A DNA stretch of 36,613 nt, taken from NCBI GenBank assembly GCA_002803225.1, contig NXFV01000775.1:1-36613 (forward strand), written 5' to 3'. Position 1 is the stretch's first letter, and each line of letters starts with the position of its first letter. This DNA comes from Gamarada debralockiae (lineage: Eukaryota; Ascomycota; Leotiomycetes; Helotiales; Hyphodiscaceae). Below are positions 10,336 through 22,390 of the stretch, piece by piece. The notes beneath the pieces are model-generated. The model saw only the letters and a program-made list of their open reading frames with translations, did no database searches and was not told the origin of the DNA. The position numbers were made by a program, and so were the translations under genes.

Positions 10336-11759
10336 TCATGTGCCAATAGCAGCTTGACTTGCGTGGAGACTACCCACGACAGTGAATGCCAGAATTGGAG
10401 AAAAAATGTACGATATCTACATAGATGTCAATACCCTGGAGAGCAGTAGATCGTGGCCAAACTTACTGTCAACAACTTTGCAATCTTATGCAAGTCCTCC
10501 TCACCTGCATCGCTAACTTCGACCATCGTAATAAGCTTCATTGCCGGAGGCCCTGTCGGCATGAGCATCATCGCAAACCACAACATGGGATCGGCTCCAA
10601 GGAAGTTGGTATTGTTGGCAAAGACATAAATAACACCGATAGACATAAGCGGCCATATAACAAATCGGATTACCAGTATGAAAATGGTGGTTAACCATGG
10701 CGTGCCTTCGCTCAAATTTTCGTCCCTCAACCTCTTCATCGAGAGATACAGCGAAACTCCAGCAACCACAACTGGAAGTGGGACGAACAACATGCCGACA
10801 TTCTTGAATGACGCCGTCAACCAAGCGGTGAAAATGCCACCGTCCTGAGTATCGGCGAAGAAGGCTTTATGCAAAGCCGGAACAAGCCCAATGATAGCAC
10901 CAAGAATAGCCCCGAGCAAAGGCGCATTGAGGAAGTCGTAGAGAAAGAGTAGCCACCATTTCGTCCGTTCGCTCAGATGTATCCAGCGACGTTTGGCGAT
11001 GACTGAAGGGCGACGGTTAACAATCTTCGCCAAAGACGACTCTCGTGGCTGTGATGGGAAGAATACAATCGATCCACGACGAAAATCAGGTTGTTGTGGA
11101 AGCAGAGAGCTTTGCTCGTTTGTTTCTGCGTCGGTACCGTTGCGTGCTGCACCGTTGGTTTCCTCATCGTCATCGTCTTCAATGTCTTCTTTATCCTCAT
11201 CTGGTTCAGGTGCATGCTCCGAATCCATGAGCCGCGGCCCAATTGCGAACGTCAAGCAGCTTGAAACCGTAGCAAAGACGAGGAAATAGGACTTGGCTCG
11301 CTCAATCGCATCACGTGTCGTCTCGTCCGTGGTGATCAAGCTGGTGAGAATGCCAGTCTCGTCGAGCGACTGAATCAACAGCAGGGGGTAACTGGTTGTG
11401 TTGTTGAACATAATCGCCGCTGTAATCCAATCAGGCATCCCGAACAATAGATGCGCGGCAATTCCAATCAAGAACGAGACGAAATGGCAGACGAAAGCCC
11501 AGAGAAGGATAATTGCATAGCGATCAGCCGACCCAGCGTGCAGCTCGGAGCCGATCTTGGTGAGAAGGAGCGCTGGAAGGAATATTTTCACACATATCTT
11601 CGATATTGACTTCGAGGACTGCGCGTCGAGCAGCTTGAGACGCGCGGCAATTGCGCCGTAGAAGATGACGAGGAGGACCGAGAGACTGGCTTGAATGGCA
11701 GCCACTAATGAATTGATGATTCCTGCTGGCGCCATCGTATCAATTGTTGTCGTCCCCAA
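10336..11759 (-). CDS. Auxin efflux carrier (PIN-like) family membrane transporter
   Basis: Two exons, 11759-10467 and 10416-10336, with a 50-nt GTAAGT...GTAG intron in phase 0, give 457 residues. The second exon restores the family C-terminus: ISYIFSPILAFTVVGSLHAS, then a stop. There are four to five hydrophobic helices at the N-terminus (from about residue 15), a long acidic, disordered central loop (EPDEDKEDIEDDDDEE) and four to five helices at the C-terminus, the 5+5 layout of the auxin efflux carrier superfamily. Diagnostic stretches include FLPALLLTKIGSEL near the N-terminus and MLMPTGPPAMKLITMVEVS near the C-terminus. Fungal members are thought to sit in internal or plasma membranes; the substrate is not deducible. 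Two Met codons (11759, 11735) could serve as start. The gene looks intact, unlike its neighbours on both sides. CACGTG at 11863-11868 lies about 105 bp upstream. Confidence 0.9.
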
Positions 11760-12279
11760 GAATTGTAGAAGAGGGGTTGCGACGTTGCGACGTTGCGGGC
11801 GACAATGTCCCGCTACTCTAATTACGGCATAAAAAGCAGCTCCGTCAAAGCGGCATGTTTATCACGTGACCATTTACTATATCGAAAGGGCTTGCGTCCG
11901 ACTCCAATTCAAGACGACACTGTGCATTTGGATAAATGGATACAATCAGCGGCAATGTTATTCAGTTGAAAGTAACTGTGCCGAGAGACTTGAAGGGTTG
12001 TTGCCAAGAATGCCAAAAATAGGGGCTCCAAGCGAGCGATTTCTCTTGGCTGTGATCTGGTGACAGGCGTTTCTAGGACGCGAAACTGAGCTTTGATCGC
12101 ATTTGCTCGATCTCACCTTGGAAGTCATCAAGATTATGTAAGTCAAATGTAATTACGATTTCATGTCATTATATACATATCCCATTTCTCGTCATGAACC
12201 TTTCTATAAACAGAAGTTCACTGCCAAGCTTGCTCCTTGGTATTGACCACTAGCCTTCAACTTCGCAAATTGACTTTTA
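11760..12279. other. Intergenic region upstream of the carrier gene
   Basis: No gene supported. It contains a short GTTGCGAC triplication close to the carrier start (about 11775-11800) and TCACGTGA-type sequence at 11862-11869, both plausible promoter elements. The two short opposed ORFs (11866-12063 and 11958-12146) have no recognisable motif. Confidence 0.5.
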
Positions 12280-13570
12280 TCAATCTTCGTCAACTGGGGA
12301 GCAAGACAATCCCGCGATCGCCTGACCTGGAGCACCTGCCAAGTTCGCCATCGCACCGGTGATGTCAGAGAGCACAGCAGACCCCTTAATCAAATCAGGT
12401 GCAGCTTGCGTTGCAAATTGCATAGCAAAGCAAGCAAGATTATTCCCCTGTGTCAATGACGCGCCGTTGAAGATACCACCCACGATACCTGCAGGCATAA
12501 TGCCGATGAAGGAGCTGGGAGTTCCGGTGTTGCCTCTGACGGAAAGGAATTTTGGGTATTTGAGACCGGCAAGTACCGTGTCGGTGTTGAGGAATGGGAC
12601 GGAGTACTGCATCGCCGATGGCACGCTTGTACCAGTCATCTGGGATCTTCTCGCGGCCGGGCATATGAGTCATTGAGCCATCGGCGTTCTTAGTGACGGA
12701 GAAGAACGACATCAGGACATCACATTGAGGTAACCTTCCGGATATTCATCCGACTTGCTCATGAATCTATAGATGAACTCAAATGCGGCTAGAGCAACAA
12801 GAACTCCAGTGCATGGGCCGTTGCAGAAGTGTTGTTGTGGAGATTGATCGAAGCGAGAGGAGCGGAACTTAAGCACGTCAAGGGTGTAGTTGTCGCCGTC
12901 GGCTTGGCCATGATTGTAAAGGTCGGTGAACTAGTCCATTTAGAGCTTACAGTGGTCACCGTTGAGGTAGAGATCGCCTCTTGTGGGCAGGTGTCGACTC
13001 GTATTTGTTGTGACTTCCGCTGATGCCGTGGGATTGATCGAGATGGCAGCCTAGAGGGAGACGTATCTCTCTGTATGGTCCGCCGATGGACCATATAAGT
13101 CCATCACCTTCGAAGACTGCTCCAAGGGCTGTCAGGAAGCCGGAAAGATCGGCGGCCATGCCGAACACTACCATCGTCAGATGAATGTCCAATAGAGTCC
13201 TGGATTAACATACTATCGAACGTTCCTTGGATGAAATCCAAATTACCTCTCACCGGGGAGTGGGGTTGAGGTATTGTCAGTACTGGATTCAAGGTTCAGG
13301 GACTGGAAGGCTTACGAAGTATCCATGGTTCCATAGCATTCAATCTAGGACATGATCCCGAACGTCACTAGGACTTGGCGCAACAAAGGCATGTGCGCCT
13401 TGGTTACAAATGTATTGCAATTCGGTGTTAGATCCAGGGGCGACGCCGAAGACTCTCTTGTGTTTGGCAGCTGGGATGACGCCGGATTCGAGCTGGTTCA
13501 TAACTCCTGGGAAGGCATTGGCTCCAGCTGCGAGTGCGAGTGCGCTGATGGAGAAGGAATTTCCTCTCAT
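12280..13570 (-). pseudogene. Heme-thiolate peroxidase/peroxygenase (chloroperoxidase family) pseudogene
   Basis: The start at 13570 gives a signal-peptide-like MRGNSFSISALALAAGANAF and the usual N-terminal APSPSDVR. The family's proximal-Cys motif follows only in another frame (SCPRLN, about 13351), so one base is missing there; NHGYF sits in yet another frame. Downstream, fragments in several frames match the family in order: EGDGLIWSIGGP (the EGD metal-binding motif), HGISGSHNKYES, GDLYLNGD, then TAA (12942-12940) and TAG (12933-12931) in frame, NNTSATAHALEFL, DDWYKRAIGD and VPFLNTDTVLAGLKYPKFLS. With at least four frame breaks and two nonsense codons it cannot make enzyme. The family are secreted heme enzymes that halogenate or oxygenate substrates with peroxide. 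Both stops are C-to-T changes of CAA and CAG, as RIP or cytosine deamination would make. Confidence 0.85.
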
Positions 13571-14960
13571 TTAGATTATTCCATGGCAAGTTGAAGTTGG
13601 AAGGTTGGGTGTGAGATTGGAGAATAGGGGCCAAAAAAAAAGAAACGGGTAGGGGGCTGAAAAGGGAAGTATGCATATATACCCTCATCGAGAATCCCGA
13701 TTCCTAGTGTTGCAGTTGGGCCGAATAGACCCGGCTCTCTCCTTTGTATGCAAGAGTCTGAAGAGAGGGGATATATGGTGACGAGAGGTTTTGATGGCTG
13801 GACGGCAAGTCACGGCAATGTTGCATGCTTGAGAAGCCTCGATTTTCGGCATTCGTGTGAGCAAATAAGATCAGAGATCTAGAGCTATTCCTCCATGCGC
13901 GTGGTTGATTTGTTTCATGGGAGATTCCAAAGCTCCAATTCAGGTCACCGACTGACTTACTGGATGGTGTGGAGAAGCCATAGCCGACCGCGAAAGGGAC
14001 TCGCCAAAAGCGCCCACGACACCAATCCGCAAAAGGAGACACTGTGCCCATTCCATTGACCTCTTAGACTCTGACAGCCGCTTTGGTGAGTCGGTGTTGA
14101 CCTTCTCAAAGGCCAGAAAACCCACCACACTGCACATACTGTGGTCAGCACAGAAGGACGAGACACATCGTCAGACAGCTGGTCACACCACAGACAGAGC
14201 AGGCCCAGGGATATCAACCGATGCCTCGACCGTTGGGACATTCGACTCTAACGGTCAGCCCAGCCCAAGGGTGTCACGTTGCAGACCGCTCAACCAACTT
14301 CAGGCGTTGCTAACTGTATATCGTGGTCATTCCACTTCCACCCCACCAGTATCGCGTCCTAAATCTGACGGTTTAGGGATTTTTCGAAGCTCCAGCCAGT
14401 TTATGGCCCAGTGCGGTTGGTACACTCTCCTGGAGTGGAGCGGACAGATGACGCAAAGACGCCATGTGAACTCTTCCAATGGCTGGTCCACCATCGACGA
14501 GGGACGTCGACCCAGATAGCGGCGTTTCATTTATACACAGAGCCTGAGATGGGCAAAGGAACGCTGACACGACGGATTGACTCAAGAGTTCAGCATTGAG
14601 CATTGGAACAGGTTAGGATGGGGAGACCAGAACGACCACAGAGAACGAAGCATTGACAGTCCTATTTCGACGTCATTCAGAGCATCGCCAACAATTGGCC
14701 AGCCACTTGGCCGGATGCTGTCATTATAGCAGTTCGCAAATGCTCCTTCACTGCACACATACCGATTCGTCCGAGGATTGAGGGTATATATATCGCATTA
14801 AAAATATCCTACCATCGCTACGTTCCAAAAACCTCCATCCCCAAAATCCCATCCAAACCCACCTGCATCCGAAACACAGCTGTCCCCAAGCTCCCATAAA
14901 GTCATCAAACACCCCCATTCTTTTGCCTCTAAATCCGAGTAAGAAACCTCTCCCTATTAG
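13571..14960. other. Gene-free intergenic stretch
   Basis: ORFs occur on both strands (14094-14519 plus; 13704-14241 minus), but they overlap one another, are Ser/Arg/Pro-rich by composition and carry no motif I know. The 3' flank of the membrane-protein gene at 14961 must lie at the right end, and the former peroxidase promoter at the left. Nothing else is seen. Confidence 0.5.
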
Positions 14961-16968
14961 TCATCGACTCGGCATCGGACTAGCAACCTCAACGATCGTC
15001 TCACCCACCCCATTCCCTCCCCCCAATCTCAACGGCGCCGGCCTCCTTGTACACCCACTCCCACCTCCAGTACTAGTAACAGCAACACCCACACCAAGCA
15101 AATGCAAATCTTGTCCGCTCCCTCTCACGCTATTATTATTAAGCGCCAGCACCTGACTAGCAACACTCGCCCTTTGCGCCAGTACACTCTGTCTATAATA
15201 CGCATCGTAGAAATCTCCGAATCCCATGGAAGACTGACTAGCTTCCGAGGCGCTGCGTCCTCTCCTACTCGCTGCCGTCATGACTGACAAACGATCCGGG
15301 TCCGCAACCCCCAAGCCCAAGCCTAAGCCTGCTCCTAGAATAGGGGGTTTTGGAACCGGTGGCTCTTCAGACCCTTGCCAGGGGATTCCATTGCTGGTGG
15401 AGGAGGTGGAGACAGAAGAGGAGGTAGAGTGGGTATTTTTCGAGATGGCGTGCGCGTTCGAAAAGGGTGAGTCGCGCGGACGATCGAAATCTACGCTTCG
15501 GCCTTGTACGGAACCGCTGCGGTTTCGATGGCGGGATGTAGGATCGTAGTGGATTTGATCCCGTTCTCTTGATCTCCTCTTTTCCGTTACTGACATCTTG
15601 CGGGAGTGTCTTCGTATTGAGTCTTGAGTCCTAGAAAGTGCGTGTGAAGTGGTGCGTTTGCTAGATGTTGAGCGGCTTCTCCTTCGGGCCTTGGGATCGG
15701 AGGACGAAGAGCGTGATCTGGAGTCGGGGTTTGGATCGATTATTGATGTCCTGGCGCTGTAGACGCTTGATGCTACGCGGCTGTGTGCTCGAAGATGGGA
15801 TTTCGCGTTTTCAGTGGATCCAGGTTGGGGGAGATGGGGTTGGTAGATTGAGACAGAGCGTTTGCTGACGATGGAATCGCGGATCACGGCTCGGTCTCCG
15901 TATTGGTTAGGATCGAGGCCTGGTGACAGTGGGCCGAAGTAGCTTTGAGGGACTGGGACATTGGGGATAGGAATTGTGCTTGCATTGAAGTCTTTGGCGC
16001 TGCGGCGAGAGACTGGGCGTTCGTCGTCGTTGGTTGCGGGGAATATGGAGCGTGTTGACTGTCGTGAGGGTCGGGATGGGATTTCTGGTTCGAAGAAGTT
16101 GAAGTTGAAAGTTGGTGACTTTTGAGGGGGAGGTTCGAGAGCGGCGGCGGCGTTGCTGCTGACGATGGAAGCGGACTCTGAGTTGACAACGCCCACAGAT
16201 CCAGCGGGTGTGGGTACAAGTAAGGTACTCTTTCCTATCTCTTCGGGAAATTGAAGTCGTGGGAGGTATGATTGTGGTCTTGATGAAGGGCCTTTTGGGG
16301 TCGAAGGTCTGCTGAAATGCACATCCAGTGGGGAGACCCAGCTGCTGTGTGCTTGTGGGTTTGCAAAACTGCGAACAGATCTAGGTGACGGTAACGGCGG
16401 CATGTTAGATCCGCCAACCGAGCCATTTGTGCTCATTCTCCCGCTAAATGGGGCGTCGGAGGGGTTGAGTCGTAGTGGGGATGGTTTCATCTTGGCTGGT
16501 TGTGGTACAAGGGGTAGTGAGGCAACACTGCCGTTTCTAGATCTTGAGTACTCTATGATACTACTCGAGGCTGAATGAATGCTGTTCTTTGAATCTCCCC
16601 AATTGACGACAGTTGTAGATGGAGCCAAGACGTATGAGGGCGCCGGGGAATTCGATCTCGATTGGGTCAATCCTCCAAGATGACCATGCTCCATAGCTCG
16701 CGCACCAAATAGATCTCCTCCTTCGAGCTTCTTTCCAACAAATTTCTCCCTTACGTTCATTTTCATGGGAGCTTCTGCGTTTGCCAGTTTTGTATTGATT
16801 TTTGTCTTTCTCTTATTTATATAAAGCTTCGTCATTCCGGCAGCAATAGCGATAAAGAGGAGGCTTCCTAGTACAATGCTATGAAATCTTTAGCCAACGT
16901 CCAAAATATTCCGCTCAGCCAACATACCCAACCCTGACCCCCAAGCTCATCGACCCAGAGCCCCCCAT
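14961..16968 (-). CDS. Ser-rich single-pass membrane protein, conserved type of unknown function
   Basis: Two exons, 16968-16928 and 16878-14961, with a 49-nt GTATGT...CATAG intron, close exactly to 652 residues plus stop. The short first exon matters: it completes an N-terminal membrane helix (VGIVLGSLLFIAIAAGMTKL, about residues 13-32) followed by a basic stop-transfer YINKRKTK. A gene model starting at the second-exon Met would miss this. The rest is a long, low-complexity Ser/Pro/Arg cytosolic tail with RS/SR clusters (many possible kinase sites), a hydrophobic Gly-rich patch (GAGLGLGLGVADPDR) and a more ordered MGFGDFYDAYYRQSVLAQRA near the C-terminus. The last residues ETIVEVASPMP also look conserved. 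No enzyme domain is visible. It is probably a membrane-anchored scaffold or signalling substrate; that is inference from architecture alone. Confidence 0.82.
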
Positions 16969-18530
16969 TATGAATTATGATTATATCGATTGAAGTCGAC
17001 AATGGTTATGTATAGGGGAGCAGGAGGCTCGAACCAGTCGGCGGCTCAAATGCGGTATATGTTGAGGGCAAATGCTCTGCAAAACGAGGGACCAGATGAA
17101 CGTATCGATCCGCATTGAAGTACTCTCTAACCAATTTATACCGGCGAATAATTCGTGCGTTTGAAGAGTCGCACAGACAATGTTTGTGCACACTGTCAGG
17201 CTTCGATGTTTGGATGTCGAGGGTTCCGCGTTTCGAGGTGGGATACGAGCGTTCGGTGTTTCGAGGTAGGGTCGAAAAGCATGCGCAGGTTTGATCCTGG
17301 GAATCCGTCGCGGTCGACGTGATGACTTTGACGATGGATTCCAATTGTACCAGTCGATTCGAGCTCCTTCCAGACAAGACGGCACTTACGGTAATGATGC
17401 TTAGAGTCGCAAAATGGATCTTCGATGTCTACGAAACGCGATACAGGTTCTTGGAAATGAGAGGACGTATCCCAAGGGATACAGAATAGCGACTGATAGG
17501 AAACGATGAATGAACGATGGCGATGAAAAGAAAGGAAGGAAGGGAAAACCTCACGATACCTGCCACAGCGCGTAGTAGATCCTAGTCCATATTGCAGCAA
17601 CAAAGGTGGTCGCCGGCGTGGACGAAGGCGTTTTTGGATTGGAGCAGAGCTTACCGTGGCCTTTGGCGTAACCACATGACAGTCTCGGTCTTGTCCGTCA
17701 CGATGCAGCGCTGCTTGACAGATCAAAAAAAAAACTCAATTGGGAAGTATTGCGCGCCCAAGTCGCAAAGTTTGCAGTGAAAGAGGACGCCCCGCGACGG
17801 AGATGGATACGAAGTTAGAGCAGCTACACTAGGGGATCTTAAACTGGCGTTGCACTTTGCCGAAAGGAGGAGGTTCGCCTTCAATATTCCGAAAATGGAG
17901 AGGATAGTCCGGCCCGCGACACTCTTGGGGCGATCCAGAAAGAGTTCCTTGAGGAGATCACGTTGGATGTCGCAGATCTCATAAACGCGTCTCTAGCTCC
18001 ATGGAACCCATAGCAGAAATGCCGCTCACTCGATGGCTCTGATAAGAGCAAAGAGTTGGGCGACAAGTTGAAGGTTCATCGGTAGCGAGAGGTCTCGACG
18101 CGCCAAGGCTGCACATTTTCAGGAACAAGCTTAGCGTGCTATTTTAGAGAGAGGTCCAAGCTCGACCCCCTGACTTTTCGAATTCCAGCACGGAGGTACA
18201 TACCTTGGCATTTTCCTCGCCAATTGATTTTTCTCCATTAGCATTTTCACACGTCACGCTCAGAGTAGCCAGCACGTGGCCTGCCATGTAGCGTCGCCAA
18301 GATTTGACAGGAAAGTCTACTGTAGTCTCCTTTTGAAAACGACTATTCCTCTTCCCTGCTAGCGCCGTGCCTTATTCTTGCGTGTTCTTGAACGAAAGTC
18401 ACTGCTATATAAGTTCAGAATGTCCAAGCACAAAGGATAGAAGACAACGGTCTGGCTGATGAGTTCAAATTTGTCATCAAGTTATACCCTCAATTAAAAC
18501 TTATAAAGCACCGGTTTTCTCCCTATCCCC
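16969..18530. other. Gene-free stretch; divergent promoter space
   Basis: Minus-strand ORFs at 16981-17726 overlap each other in three frames and have no motif, so I leave them out; they probably lie in the 5' leader and promoter of the Ser-rich protein. Near the right end CTATATAAG (about 18413) is a possible TATA box for plus-strand transcription. CAGCACGTGG at about 18270 contains a CACGTG box. Confidence 0.45.
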
Positions 18531-18636
18531 ATGTTCCTGTGCATAGAGAGGAGTCTCCATGCAATTAATACAACGATGAACGCTGTTAAAGTTTTGCAAC
18601 TGTTGCGACATCAATTATCGTTGAGGCATCTTTGCC

Positions 18637-18918
18637 ATGACAGATTTCGGTGTCGGTTCTGTGATTCAAAGCGTTTTCAATACCTCTCAAGAGCTACTGC
18701 GGAATTCAGAAAATTTTCTTCAAGATAGTCAGGCAATGAGATTCACCACGTCATCTACCAAAGCTCGTGGAAGTCCCGTTTCTTCACTTTTCCACTGGGT
18801 AGATCTGTGTCATAAATGTTATCGTCTCAACTCTATTATAGATGGCCATCAACTGAGCGCAATTTTTATGGGCAAGTCAAACTTTGTTAATGATAAAGTA
18901 TGTGATGTTCAGCAGTAA
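18637..18918 (+). other. Uncharacterised small ORF, uncertain
   Basis: 93 codons from an ATG in good context (TTTGCCATGACAG), about 220 bp after a TATA-like CTATATAAG. The first 30 residues (MTDFGVGSVIQSVFNTSQEL and on) look like an amphipathic helix; the rest has no motif. It could be a first exon of a longer gene, a small protein or chance. No similarity is recognised. Confidence 0.25.
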
Positions 18919-19381
18919 ACTGGCTACTCTATATAATGTTGAAACGATTGTCGAGTTTCTCCATTACTTCTGTGCTGTGTCGACACAGTTATTATCAGGC
19001 TAAGAATAAATGTCTAGCAAAGATTCGTGCAAGTGCAGAATACAAGGACCCCGCCACTGACAGGCGTAAATCAATCGTTTTGCAGTCTGGGTGCAATGAA
19101 GGAAGATTCCATCCCCACTCATGTCTTTGCAGCGTTGCAATTCATTAATGTTTACTCGAGCCTTTCAACTGAGCCTCAAGTTAACTGAGGTAGAGACACC
19201 ATACAATGTATTACAATGGAAGTCCTTCGCTCCTCATCTTGCTCTTCATACAGCATGATTCGCATCACTACCCGCCTAATACTTGCCAACATGGCGTCCA
19301 TCAGTCCAAGCAAATTATCACGAATAATTCTTTACGCAAGGAGGATAACGATGAACCCCTTTTAGAAAACGGAGCTTCCAA

Positions 19382-19771
19382 ATGAACTCTGTTGTCGAGC
19401 TAGATGACAGCGTTGACCAGAATCTCAGTGGCAGCTCAGGTACTTTGGAACGTTGCAGATTCTCTGACACTACCGGTATAGATTACAGAACACATTTTTT
19501 CGTCAATAGACAAGACTTAGTTCATCAGATGTTGTTTGTTCTCCTGCATCAGTTGAAGAGTAGAGCGAGTGGAAAGAAGACCTATGTCACATATGTCTCA
19601 GTCGCAATGCTATTCTTATATATAGTCAAACAGTTTAAAGAGCCCATAGAATGCCAGACATTGCCGAAGCAGCACACGAGGTTCACCTCTACCATTCATC
19701 TCTATAATCGGAAAATCGACTTGGTAGACGTTGCGCCAGGAGAAGGATTCCAGCGACTTCCACATTTCTGA
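19382..19771 (+). other. Uncharacterised 129-codon ORF, uncertain
   Basis: Starts with ATG and has a mixed, protein-like composition with one hydrophobic stretch (YVTYVSVAMLFLYIVKQF, about residues 68-85). It ends QRLPHF. No domain is recognised and there is no in-phase partner exon that I can find. It lies 240 bp upstream of the Zn2Cys6 relic on the same strand, so it may be an independent decayed gene. Confidence 0.25.
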
Positions 19772-20014
19772 CCCGACATTTTCAAGGATAGCGGGTCTCT
19801 TTCATATTTCAAACCCCAGCCCCATATTGCTTTAGATGAAGTCAAATTTTCTGTCATTGAAAAGCGAAGGAGCGCCAGCTCTGGCCTTTCTGGCAGTGTT
19901 GAAGGAAGGACCGCTTCTCGACTCTAACAGCCATCTCCGACCAGTATCATTACTATCTCTTTCTTCGTCAGGCGCTATTCACATAAAACAGGAGGCGCGT
20001 CACCATCTGCAAAA

Positions 20015-20610
20015 ATGGCACGTGCAAGTATCGCGTGCACACCGTGTAAGATGAGGAAGGCGAAGTGTAAGTAGTACAGTACTTACTGGTTACAACCCAC
20101 TAACACATAGTACAGGTATCAATACCGGTGTGAGTTCTGTGGGCACAACCTGCCAGCAGAGCAGTAGAAGCTGTACATACTTGCCACCAGGCTCCACATT
20201 GTCGCCAAAGCGATCAAAAGGTTCTGCCGGCATCGAAGAAGAGGGAGGTAGCAAGAGAAAGAAGGTTCGAAAGACTGGCGATCTTGCGCAGAGCAATAGC
20301 TATAGGGCTGGAGGAGATACGCTACAAGCTTCAATCCTTACAACGAAGGTATTGGACGAAGCCTATGATATTTTCAAATTGCATTTTTCAACAGAAATGT
20401 CTTTCCTCCACCCACTTTCAGGAACCGAATGCGTCAAGCATCTTTCCCACGAGATCCTTCCGGCAGGACAACATCGGATCCTCTTGACGGATATGTCTTG
20501 TTACTTGGGGTCCTGGCCCTCACTGCTCGATTTCACCCTGACCTGATCGCTTATCACTCTCAATCATCCTCAAAAATCAACAATTATCAATCCAGGAGTC
20601 TATGACATCT
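20015..20610 (+). pseudogene. Truncated Zn2Cys6 transcription factor relic
   Basis: ATG at 20015 opens ARASIACTPCKMRKAK, the first half of a fungal Zn(II)2Cys6 cluster. The 49-nt intron 20067-20115 (GTAAGT...ACAG) splits the third Cys codon, and the frame resumes INTGVSSVGTTCQQSSRSCTYL. The usual C-x2-C in the second half reads CQQS, so one zinc ligand is missing. A Lys/Arg-rich linker follows, then the regulatory-domain start VLDEAYDIFKLHFSTEMSFLHP. Around 20505-20515 the sense moves to another frame (LLGVLALTARFHPDLIAYHS), a one-base frameshift, and coding sense ends near 20600, just before the hAT relic. Such proteins are nuclear, DNA-binding and usually over 500 residues, so most is gone. 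A related relic is at 28560-28745. Confidence 0.75.
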
Positions 20611-20689
20611 TCGGAGGCCAACCCTTTCAAGCGCCGAAAGCCTGCTCAAGACGCTTTTTGACGAAAAGCCTCCGGATGCCGGAACTGTG

Positions 20690-22390
20690 CAGTCTCTTTT
20701 ATGTGAAATGGATCTCAATAGAAAATAAAGTACTTCTACTGGCTGGTTGTCCGAATTCCGTGCGTTCCTTACGTACTTGAATGCAAATGTCAACGTCTGT
20801 CTCCCCTCTGCTACTTCGATTGGGAAATGGGTTCTCCGTCAATTTGATATTGAGAAAGAACGTATTCGCCAGCGAATTCAGAGTGCTCGGTCCAAGGTTC
20901 ATATTAGTTGCGATTTCTGGACAGCACCAAATTCGATACCTATTCTGGGAGTGGTAACACACTATATATCTGAGGATAATATATTGGAAAGCTCAACACT
21001 AGCAATAGCTGAGCTTCAGGGGAAGCATCAGGGAGAGAATATCGCACCGATCGTTGTATGGATTATCGAAGAATGGGGTCCCCTTTCAAAGCTCGGTTTC
21101 TTCCAAATAGATGACGCCGGAAATATTGATACCATGCTGAGGGCTATCTTTCGGATCTTGAGGGGGGATCACAGCATCAAATACAACCACAAGCTCCATA
21201 GAATTCTGTTCAGGGTCACTTGATCAACCTGACAGTCCATTCTTTCCTGTCTGTCAATGATTCCGAAAACCTAGAGGATGAGACTCTTGTTCTGAAAGAA
21301 AAGTAGGATTCTCTGAAAGCAATTGAAGAATGGAGGAAGAAGGGACCCTAGGAATGCTTCACCACTTCATAGTTCACCTCCAAGCCAGTGTCCAGTGCTT
21401 ACAGGACTTTTTACGTCTTTCTAAAGGTCGTAGGCTAGCATAAGACTATACAACCCGTTGGCATTCCTGGCAAAAAGCTATAAATCTCGCAACTACTAGT
21501 CCTTGTCATGGGGCTATCCTGGCTTACTTTGAAGATCATGCCGATGTCGAGTGCAAGCTGGATGAACTTTCAGAGGATGACTGGTGCTTAATACGGGAGG
21601 TTAATAAGTTCTTAGAGTCTTTGAAACAGAGAACCAAGGCTTTGGAATCGAGCGTTATCACATTTGACAAAGTCTTACTGGCTATGGGCTTCATTCTCAA
21701 GAGATTCGAGGAGGGACAGGCCCAGTTTGCCGACCACCTAGTCCTGAGTAAAGATATTTAATAGCGGATTGGCAAAGCTAAACAAATATTATACCATGAC
21801 TGACGAAACCCCTGCTTATATGGCTGCTTTGGTACTGAAACCAACGTGGAAGTGGGATATATTGAGAAGCACTGGGAAAGACTTGGCTTCCGAAATCCAA
21901 GAAGCTTTTAGACGAATTGTGGGAGATTTACATACCTCAAACCGTTGCGCCTACTCTTCAATCTCGGCCAAATACCACAAACGAGTGCCTCTTGTTCTTG
22001 GAAGAACAAGATACTTCGGACGAGGCTCTGGATGATGAGTTATCTCACTACCTTTCTCAGCCTAGGATGAACGTTCACGATCGCCGTGCGTGGTGGATGG
22101 AGTCTACTCAGCAGAATCTGTATCCAAATTTGTCTAAGCTAGCCTTGGATATACTCTCTATTCCTGCAATGTCAGCGGAGCCTGAGCGGTTGTTTTCGAC
22201 TACAAAGTTGACAATCTCAGATCAGAGAAATCAGCTCGGATTGAAGATGATTGAGGCCTTAGCATGTCTTAAATCGTGGCACAAGTTGAAGGATTGGGAG
22301 AAGCTTGAGAGCTTGTTGTTTATTGGTCATGTAATACAGCGAGTGTACTCCGTAGATGAAGATGGTCAAAAAGGGGTACTCACGTAATTA
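20690..22390 (+). mobile_element. Decayed hAT-family DNA transposon (transposase remnant)
   Basis: Transposase fragments appear in order on the plus strand. From about 20740: FRAFLTYLNANVNVCLPSAT, then CDFWTAPNSIPILGVVTHYI (catalytic-core Asp-x-Trp) and GENIAPIVVWIIEEWG, FFQIDDAGNIDT. After 21190 the frame changes, and stops occur near 21304, 21349 and 21760. A middle part continues (about 21500-21760, LAYFEDHADVECKLDEL). The C-terminal dimerisation domain (about 22030-22290) is well kept: YPNLSKLALDILSIPAMSAE and PERLFSTTKLTISDQRNQL. At least three frame changes and several stops mean no active transposase. I found no convincing terminal inverted repeats or 8-bp target duplication. The left edge follows directly on the regulator relic. 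Confidence 0.85.

Noticed and set aside
14094..14519. Plus-strand 141-codon ORF
   Set aside because: Overlaps several opposed ORFs, low-complexity Ser/Arg/Pro composition, no domain or splice partner.
15102..15868. Plus-strand ORFs inside the Ser-rich membrane protein gene
   Set aside because: Shadows of the minus-strand low-complexity coding sequence.
16981..17726. Three overlapping minus-strand ORFs upstream of the Ser-rich gene
   Set aside because: Mutually overlapping frames without motifs; more likely leader and promoter sequence.
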